A model generated the notes under the pieces. That model ran no database searches. It was not told the origin of the DNA and worked only from the letters and a program-made list of their open reading frames with translations. Position numbers and translations under genes: made by a program. 11,124 bases of DNA from Desulfobacteraceae bacterium (GTDB lineage: Bacteria; Desulfobacterota; Desulfobacteria; Desulfobacterales; UBA5616): contig JAUXEW010000072.1 in the NCBI GenBank assembly GCA_030620375.1, forward strand, positions 1-11,124, read 5' to 3'. Of the stretch, positions 5,984 through 11,124 are shown one piece after another (position 1 is the stretch's first letter; every line of letters begins with the position of its first letter).

Positions 5984-7669
5984 TTATGCGTCTGATGGGA
6001 TAAAATGCGGAGAAGGATACCACCATTCGCCCGGTTGTAATTTCAGGTCTTCGATGAGTATATGCATAAGATTATAGGAAACCGCCTGCAGGGCCAGCCC
6101 GCCGGGATAAGAGGTGTGATTGCACAGATACAAGTTCTTAATCGGCGTCCGATATCTTGAAAGCTCAGGAAGCGGTTTTTGCTCATACCATTGCTCTTCC
6201 TCCTGGCTGATGCCCATCCAGTTGCCGCCGACAAATCCCATATTCCGCAAGGATGAATCATATGGCGTGTTGACAAACTTAGCGACAATCTTATCATCGG
6301 TCAGGTTGGGCGCCACTTCACGGATTTTTTCGAGCATGACTTCAACGATATCCCATTTTGCATCATTGACCGCCGTCGGTCCGTCACGGTGATATTCAGG
6401 TGGCGGAACCTGCAGGTAGAGCGGGCTAAAGACATGGTATCCTTCGGGGGTTTGACATGCTTTGTCATAGACATCGTGATTTATAAATGATATGATCATG
6501 TCTTCTTTTCGAGAAGGATGCGTGTTAAGGGAATAGACGACCCGTTCCATGTTATACATAGCCTCCCTGGAATCGAGATTGATCCAGGTGCAGGACGGGT
6601 AAATCCCGTCCGAGAACATTTCTTCCGCGTCACCTTTATACTTGGGCATTTCTCTCGTGACCAGTGAAAGCACAAAGAGGCTGCCGCCTTTAAGGTTAAT
6701 TCCCTTAACCCGTTCGATAAAACCGGCCTCGAGTTCCCTTTCCGGAACAAGGTCAAGGAATGTCGGCTGTACATGGGTATTGGAAAGGATTGCTTTGTCC
6801 GCATATATTTTCCTGCTTTTGGCGGTTGCATTATCTGCCAGTATAACGCCCTTGGCTTCCCTGTCTTCCACAATAATTTCTTCTACATAGCTGTTGGTAT
6901 AAATCTTGGCTCCATAATGCATGGCGCATCGAACCAGTGCATGGGCTAAGGAATGCATGCCGCCACGGGGTTTGCCGCTGCTGTAACCGACAAGTGCGTT
7001 ACAGCAATACCCGGGAATGGCCGTTCCTCTCCAGTTCGGATGGGGGCCGTTATACCATGTGGCCATGGCGGAAGAGACTTTCATCTGCTCTGAATCCAAC
7101 AGCGAATCAAGCAGTTCCATGGTTGACATGTAGTTCCAGGAATCGTCATAGAGCGGGTGCTCCTGTTTTCGGAACACTTTGGCCCACGGCAAATCTTCTA
7201 CTGGAAGCTCGATATTCGGCGGTGGTGGTGGGGTCCAGTAAATTGACCGTAACAGCTCTGCCAGGTTGGCAGGATCGCCGAAGGTCGTCGCCATCTGTTG
7301 CATGGTGTTTAAATCTTTTTCCGATAATTTTCGTGTGGCCCGTAACAATGCCTCTTCATTTCGTCCGCCGGCAAGATGGCCGTTTCCATCGGAAGTTACG
7401 CCGCCACCCATCACATTAAAATGAACCATTCGGAATCCGAACTTGTGCAATTCCAGTTGTTCAAACGCCGGAGCGGCGCCGCCGTACAGGTAGGTTGCGT
7501 GGGGGTCTATTTTACAGCCCGGCATCGGTTCTGTATTTTCAACGCCGCCGCCGCATTCTCCACGGCCTTCGATAATACATACCGAGAGGCCACATTTCCC
7601 GAGATAACCGGCAATACTCAGACTATTGGTACCGCCACCAACAATTACGATGTCATATACCTCTTTCAT
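5984..7669 (-). CDS. Phytoene-desaturase-like FAD-dependent oxidoreductase, second paralogue
   Basis: A 561-residue flavoprotein of the same COG1233-like family as the gene downstream. The Rossmann motif at residues 6-34 reads DIVIVGGGTNSLSIAGYLGK, with E34 for the ribose. The last Gly of GxGxxG is replaced by Ser16, a mild departure from consensus. ECGGGVEN (38-45) is the second flavin motif, and YLCNHTSYPGGL near the C-terminus is the FAD-contact segment. Like its neighbour it has HATY after the N-terminal domain, and a Pro-rich stretch (PPPPPNIELPVEDLP) corresponding to the neighbour's PIPPIEL. Start ATG at 7669 follows AGGAGG by 7 nt. It is probably the first gene of the operon, and the second hairpin-repeat copy lies 48 bp upstream. 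The differing catalytic centres suggest two distinct reactions, or subunits of one enzyme, rather than redundancy. Substrate unknown. Confidence 0.84.
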   Translation of the reverse strand: MKEVYDIVIVGGGTNSLSIAGYLGKCGLSVCIIEGRGECGGGVENTEPMPGCKIDPHATYLYGGAAPAFEQLELHKFGFRMVHFNVMGGGVTSDGNGHLAGGRNEEALLRATRKLSEKDLNTMQQMATTFGDPANLAELLRSIYWTPPPPPNIELPVEDLPWAKVFRKQEHPLYDDSWNYMSTMELLDSLLDSEQMKVSSAMATWYNGPHPNWRGTAIPGYCCNALVGYSSGKPRGGMHSLAHALVRCAMHYGAKIYTNSYVEEIIVEDREAKGVILADNATAKSRKIYADKAILSNTHVQPTFLDLVPERELEAGFIERVKGINLKGGSLFVLSLVTREMPKYKGDAEEMFSDGIYPSCTWINLDSREAMYNMERVVYSLNTHPSRKEDMIISFINHDVYDKACQTPEGYHVFSPLYLQVPPPEYHRDGPTAVNDAKWDIVEVMLEKIREVAPNLTDDKIVAKFVNTPYDSSLRNMGFVGGNWMGISQEEEQWYEQKPLPELSRYRTPIKNLYLCNHTSYPGGLALQAVSYNLMHILIEDLKLQPGEWWYPSPHFIPSDA

Positions 7670-8069
7670 TGGGTTTCCTCCTTTTTGTTTAATGTATTAC
7701 GGGTTTGTAAGTCTTAAGTAAAGAATCCTGGCCCAGAGGACCACGTTCTTTATGTTTAATGCGAATTATGCGGCACTTTTCCCAAAAAGGTGTTCCGCAT
7801 GCCCCCTTGCCAATTTTTGATCAACTTTCCTCTGCTCAAAGTAAAAATTTGTTTTGAAAAAGCCCAAAACATCATCAGACCGTTCCAAAACCTGCTTGAA
7901 TCCCTTTTTTCCGTGCATTTTGAAAATACCTCTCCTGCCAGATCTTTGAAAGCCATTTCTCAATGCATGCCACCTCAGTACCGCCAGTCAAGCACAGCCC
8001 GGTACCCGCAACTAGTTCTTATCGGCCCCACCATTTCAAGCCAAGAAAGTGTGAAAGGAAGAGCTGATG
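7670..8069. other. Gene-poor region with hairpin repeat and broken coding-like stretch
   Basis: This 400 bp stretch lies between the RND adaptor gene and the first FAD oxidoreductase, both on the - strand. Next to 7669 it must hold the oxidoreductase promoter; a weak match on the - strand is TTTACT-N17-TAATAC just upstream of the Shine-Dalgarno. The hairpin repeat copy 2 is at 7717-7759. From about 8035 to 7756 the - strand reads in coding-like fashion (LEMVGPIRTSCGYRAVLDWRY, stop, GGMH, stop, EMAFKDLAGE and so on), interrupted by two TGA codons. An overlapping frame at 7963-7766 is also open for 65 codons. I recognise neither and treat them as a decayed remnant. Confidence 0.45.
7717..7759. 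repeat. Hairpin repeat, copy 2 (43 bp)
   Basis: Identical to 988-1030 except for C at 7744 in place of G at 1015, and in the same orientation. The fold is the same (7719-7752), but the change breaks one pair in the CCTGG/CCAGG section, making this copy slightly weaker. It lies 48 bp upstream of the first FAD oxidoreductase start on the opposite strand, so both copies sit close to the 5' end of a gene. The two copies bracket the 6.7 kb block of six genes. Confidence 0.8.
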
Positions 8070-9218
8070 TTATTTTACAATCACTTTTGTTCCAGACCGA
8101 AGCCGACCCTCGCCGCTGGTAACAACTTTTTCGCCTTCACTTAGGCCTTCTATGACTTCAGCGTATTGATCACCAATAACACCTGTCTTGATTGTCCGCT
8201 TGACGGCTCTGTCACCGTTAACCAAAAAAACATAAAAGGTTCCACTTCCAGGTAAGCGCCGCAGAACATCGCGGGAGACAGCAAGGGACCTCCTCTTTCC
8301 TGCCGTAAGCCAAACTCTTGCAAACATTCCGTCCACTAATTTTTCATCGGGATTCGGCACTTCGACTCTGACTCTGAAAGTACGTGTCATACGATCTACC
8401 ATCGGATTGACAAGCACCACCTTACCGGAAAACCGCTGCCCTTTAAATGCATCCACCTCGATTACAGCATTTGTCTCTGTTGTGATTCGGGTAAGGTCTG
8501 ACTCCGGAAGATCAACATCTGCTTTTAGCATAGATGGGTCTATGATACGCAGAAGCGGCGCTCCGGGAGCCACGAATTGCCCTATTTCCACGTTTCTTTC
8601 CACAACAACGCCTGACATGGGGGAACGGGTTTCTGTATCCTTTAGATGCTGTCCTGCCATCTGGAGGGCAGCCAAGGCTTGGTTGCGTTGACCCTCCTTG
8701 GCTGCGGCCAGTACGTCTCGTGAAGCTTTATAGGCCGCCTCTGCCTCGTCAAAATGCCGCTGTGAAATGACCTTCTCTGCCAGCAGATGGGATGCTCGCA
8801 GGAATTCTTTTTCCGCATGTTCGAATTGGACCTTTGCTTGTGAAACTGCAGATTTTGCAGCGGCAAGTGCTGCGGTTGCTTGTTTGACAGCAAGGTCAAA
8901 ATTTGTGCTATCGATTTGGATGACGACCTGACCTTCTCTGACGTGTTCACCAATATCTACCAGAACTGCTTCTACAGTTCCTGCAACCTTTGGACTTAGA
9001 AGGCCCACCTCGTATGCCTTGAGAGTACCGACGGTGCGGATTTCATCCTGGAAATCGTGTAGGATTACAGACGAAACTGTCACAGGAATAGCCACTTCAC
9101 GCTCAGTCCGGCCTGAACTGATGGGTTCCCGCTCCTGCTTCTTAACGCTTTGAAAAACAAGGAATGCCGCCAGGACGAGCACAACGGCAATCGAACAATA
9201 TGTCACGATTTGTTTCAT
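8070..9218 (-). CDS. RND efflux periplasmic adaptor (membrane fusion protein)
   Basis: A 382-residue AcrA/MdtA-type adaptor that bridges the inner-membrane RND pump to an outer-membrane channel across the periplasm. An N-terminal membrane anchor spans about 4-24, with no lipobox Cys. The first half of the lipoyl-like domain (about 72-105) contains SPKVAGTVEAVLVDIGEHVREG-like sequence. An Ala/Glu/Lys-rich helical hairpin covers about 108-195. The second lipoyl half contains TRSPMSGVVVERNVEIGQFV (about 197-217). The beta-barrel follows (about 230-305), with the typical MTRTFRVRVEVPNPDEKLVDG segment. The membrane-proximal domain runs to the end, including EGLSEGEKVVTSGEGRLRSG. Length is normal for the family. 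Start ATG at 9218 has AAAGGAG about 10 nt upstream. It lies 48 bp downstream of the permease gene, in the same operon. No outer-membrane TolC-type gene follows it in the window. Confidence 0.92.
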   Translation of the reverse strand: MKQIVTYCSIAVVLVLAAFLVFQSVKKQEREPISSGRTEREVAIPVTVSSVILHDFQDEIRTVGTLKAYEVGLLSPKVAGTVEAVLVDIGEHVREGQVVIQIDSTNFDLAVKQATAALAAAKSAVSQAKVQFEHAEKEFLRASHLLAEKVISQRHFDEAEAAYKASRDVLAAAKEGQRNQALAALQMAGQHLKDTETRSPMSGVVVERNVEIGQFVAPGAPLLRIIDPSMLKADVDLPESDLTRITTETNAVIEVDAFKGQRFSGKVVLVNPMVDRMTRTFRVRVEVPNPDEKLVDGMFARVWLTAGKRRSLAVSRDVLRRLPGSGTFYVFLVNGDRAVKRTIKTGVIGDQYAEVIEGLSEGEKVVTSGEGRLRSGTKVIVK

Positions 9219-9266
9219 TCGGATAACGCTCCTTTAAAAGCTGTCGCTACGGGTTCTTCATATGAT

Positions 9267-11124
9267 CTAAACCCTTTCCTCTTCTCCTTCTCTGTGCCTA
9301 TGAACAAGGAAATATACAAGGGGCACCAAGACCAGCGTTACAATCCCACTGACCGAGAGTCCTCCGATCACCGTGATGCCAAGTGCGCTCCATATTTCAG
9401 ATCCTTCTCCTCTGGAAAGGGCCAGGGGTACCATGCCGAATATGGTAGTCAGACTTGTCATAAGCACCGGCCTCAGACGCGTCTTTCCTCCTGTGACAAC
9501 GGCATCAAAGAGTTTCATTCCCCGTCCCCTCAACTGCTTTATGTAATCAACCAGCACGATGGCGTTCTTCACGACGATACCCATAAGCATGATCACCCCG
9601 ATAAAGGTTATCAAGTTGAGCGGGGTTGCTGTGAGGACAAAGGCGCAGATCACCCCAACAAAGGCAAAAGGAACCGAAAACATGATGATGAAAGGGTCCG
9701 TAAAGTCTTCGAATTCCCCGGCCATTACCATGTAGACCAGAATTAAACCAAGGGCCAAAAGGAGGGCCAGGTCACGAAATGCCTTCCGTTGTTCCTCTAC
9801 CTCCCCACCCCACTCGATGGAAACGCCCGGTGGCAAATCCATAGAAACCATTCCGGCTTTAATGTCGCTCACCACATCTCCCAGAACCCTGCCTTGGACT
9901 CCGGACTGGATACGAGTTACTCGAACACGGTTTTTGCGATCGATCTCCACAGGTCCGAATGTCTCCACTATTGTAGCTGCGTTGCGGAGTTTTACTATCT
10001 GGCCTGTAAGGGAGATGAGTGGCGTCTCCCCGATCTGCATAATGCTCTGGCGCTCACCTTCTTTCAGGCGAAGTTCGATATCGAAATCGTCCCCGGCCTC
10101 TCGGAATTTCGTGTCGTCAAATCCATAATAGTTGGTTCTGAGCGCATCAGCAACGAGGGCGACATTCAGTCCCAAGGAGGATGCCTTTTCTCTGTCGAGC
10201 CGGACATGGATTTCCGGTCGTGGCTGTTTTCTGCTGATAGAGATATCAACCGTTCCTTGCGTTTGCTCCACTATGTCCCGAATTTTTTCTGCCACCCTGT
10301 TGGTGGTTTCAAGGTCGTGGCCCAGCACTTCGATACTGATCGCCCGGCCACCACCGAAAAACATTTTTTGGATTGCACTCATAGCCCGAATGGAAAATCT
10401 CTCAACACCGGGTAACGAGCTTACTTCTGCGCGCAAATCAGCGGCGATCTCATTTGCCGAGCGACTCCTCCTTTCCTTGGAAACAAGACGCGCCCCGACC
10501 CGACCAATATTCGATCCTTCACTGAATCCAATTGTGCTCAGGAGTCCTTTTCTGCTTTGTCCAGCCAGTGCATAAGATGCTTCGAGTTCAGGTATTTCTT
10601 GGAAAATGTGCAATACCTTTTCGACTAACTGAGCGGTCACTTCACCCCGCGTACCTTCCGGCATTTCAGCGACAATTTCGATTTCGGCAGAGTCAACTTC
10701 CGGAAGAAATTCAGTACCTATCAGTGCAACAACAGTTAGGCTTGCAACAAACACTGAGGTGATCAGGATAATCGATATCTTACGGTGGTGCAGAATCCAC
10801 TCAAGAATACGGGCATAAGCCGATTCAATTCCATAGAACAGCCTTTCACTCCAGGCGAATACCGGATTTATCTTTCTCTCGTTCCTGGGGCGAAGCAACC
10901 GCGAACAGGCCATGGGGGTCAGGGTTAATGAAACAAAAAGGGAGGCCATAATCGTGACAAGGATCATAAAAGCTAACTGGTTAAAGATTATCCCGGCAAT
11001 TCCCTTGACGAAAAGCAATGGTGCAAATACAACCACAATAGTTAGAGTTGATGTGATAACCGCCATTCCCACTTCAGAGGTTCCGATAATAGAAGCAGTC
11101 TTCGGGTCAGATCCTTCATCCACG
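9267..11124 (-). CDS. RND efflux inner-membrane permease (N-terminus beyond the window)
   Basis: The C-terminal ~618 residues of an AcrB/HAE1-type proton-driven RND permease. The frame stays open to the right edge with no start in the window; the family is about 1,000-1,050 residues, so roughly 400 are missing. The visible part begins at the end of the first transmembrane bundle (ASIIGTSEVGMAVITSTLTI, then VVVFAPLLFVKGI). It continues through the helix near residue 115, and then the second periplasmic loop with porter-domain sequence such as PRPEIHVRLDREKASSLGL. The second helix bundle follows, including FIIMFSVPFAFVGVICAFVL, LMGIVVKNAIVLVDYIKQLR and TRLRPVLMTSLTTIFGMVPL. It ends TAG with a charged tail. 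The adaptor gene lies 48 bp downstream, so the order is permease then adaptor, the reverse of acrAB. Substrate (drug, metal or lipid) cannot be told, because the deciding first half is absent. The AcrB-like GIVVKNAIVLVDY argues against the CzcA metal branch. Confidence 0.92.
   Translation of the reverse strand, partial: VDEGSDPKTASIIGTSEVGMAVITSTLTIVVVFAPLLFVKGIAGIIFNQLAFMILVTIMASLFVSLTLTPMACSRLLRPRNERKINPVFAWSERLFYGIESAYARILEWILHHRKISIILITSVFVASLTVVALIGTEFLPEVDSAEIEIVAEMPEGTRGEVTAQLVEKVLHIFQEIPELEASYALAGQSRKGLLSTIGFSEGSNIGRVGARLVSKERRSRSANEIAADLRAEVSSLPGVERFSIRAMSAIQKMFFGGGRAISIEVLGHDLETTNRVAEKIRDIVEQTQGTVDISISRKQPRPEIHVRLDREKASSLGLNVALVADALRTNYYGFDDTKFREAGDDFDIELRLKEGERQSIMQIGETPLISLTGQIVKLRNAATIVETFGPVEIDRKNRVRVTRIQSGVQGRVLGDVVSDIKAGMVSMDLPPGVSIEWGGEVEEQRKAFRDLALLLALGLILVYMVMAGEFEDFTDPFIIMFSVPFAFVGVICAFVLTATPLNLITFIGVIMLMGIVVKNAIVLVDYIKQLRGRGMKLFDAVVTGGKTRLRPVLMTSLTTIFGMVPLALSRGEGSEIWSALGITVIGGLSVSGIVTLVLVPLVYFLVHRHREGEEERV

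Noticed and set aside
4214..7669. Carotenoid biosynthesis cluster
   Set aside because: Only the desaturase-like fold is present; no phytoene synthase, cyclase or GGPP synthase gene is seen, and the family is broad.
9150..10762. Several long + strand open frames opposite the RND genes
   Set aside because: They lie antisense to strongly conserved RND permease and adaptor coding sequence, and their proteins look like shadow translations.

Overview
The window looks like a bacterial chromosome of moderate G+C with clear Shine-Dalgarno sites (GGAGGT, AGGAGG) and genes on both strands. The mix of an RND efflux system, COG1233-type FAD oxidoreductases, a CPBP protease and REP-like intergenic repeats would suit a sulfate-reducer-like Desulfobacterota genome. 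That lineage is an inference from gene style; there is no rRNA or other marker gene to confirm it.

Layout. (1) Positions 1-760 are genomic debris: the last 63 codons of an unrecognised + strand gene (3-194), then an internal, frameshifted fragment of an IS701-family transposase on the - strand (about 217-735). (2) Positions 760-1047 hold a good sigma70-type promoter (892-920) and a leader with a strong imperfect hairpin (990-1023). They lead into two overlapping + strand membrane genes: a seven-helix protein with a C-terminal HEAT-like region (1048-2559) and a CPBP-family intramembrane metalloprotease (2535-3179). (3) Converging on these from the - strand are four genes. Two are long, divergent phytoene-desaturase-like FAD oxidoreductases in tandem (7669-5984, then 5887-4214). 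After a roughly 360 bp gap holding a strong hairpin and a REP/MITE-like element come two small paralogous proteins of unknown family, translationally coupled by an ATGA overlap (3852-3565 and 3568-3230). (4) Positions 7670-8069 have no convincing gene. They hold a second copy of the hairpin repeat (42 of 43 bases identical to the first) and a coding-like but broken - strand stretch. (5) Positions 8070-11124 carry an RND efflux system on the - strand: the C-terminal ~618 residues of the inner-membrane permease, followed by its periplasmic adaptor.

How the genes may work together. The RND permease and adaptor form a conventional pump module, here with the permease gene upstream of the adaptor gene. 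The most interesting block is about 1.0-7.7 kb, bounded by two direct copies of the 43 bp hairpin repeat. It contains two flavoenzymes without any visible carotenoid-synthesis partner such as phytoene synthase, two small paralogous proteins that may be membrane-associated, and a HEAT-like membrane protein paired with a CPBP protease. Functional linkage of these six genes, and mobility of the block, are hypotheses suggested by proximity and repeat placement only.
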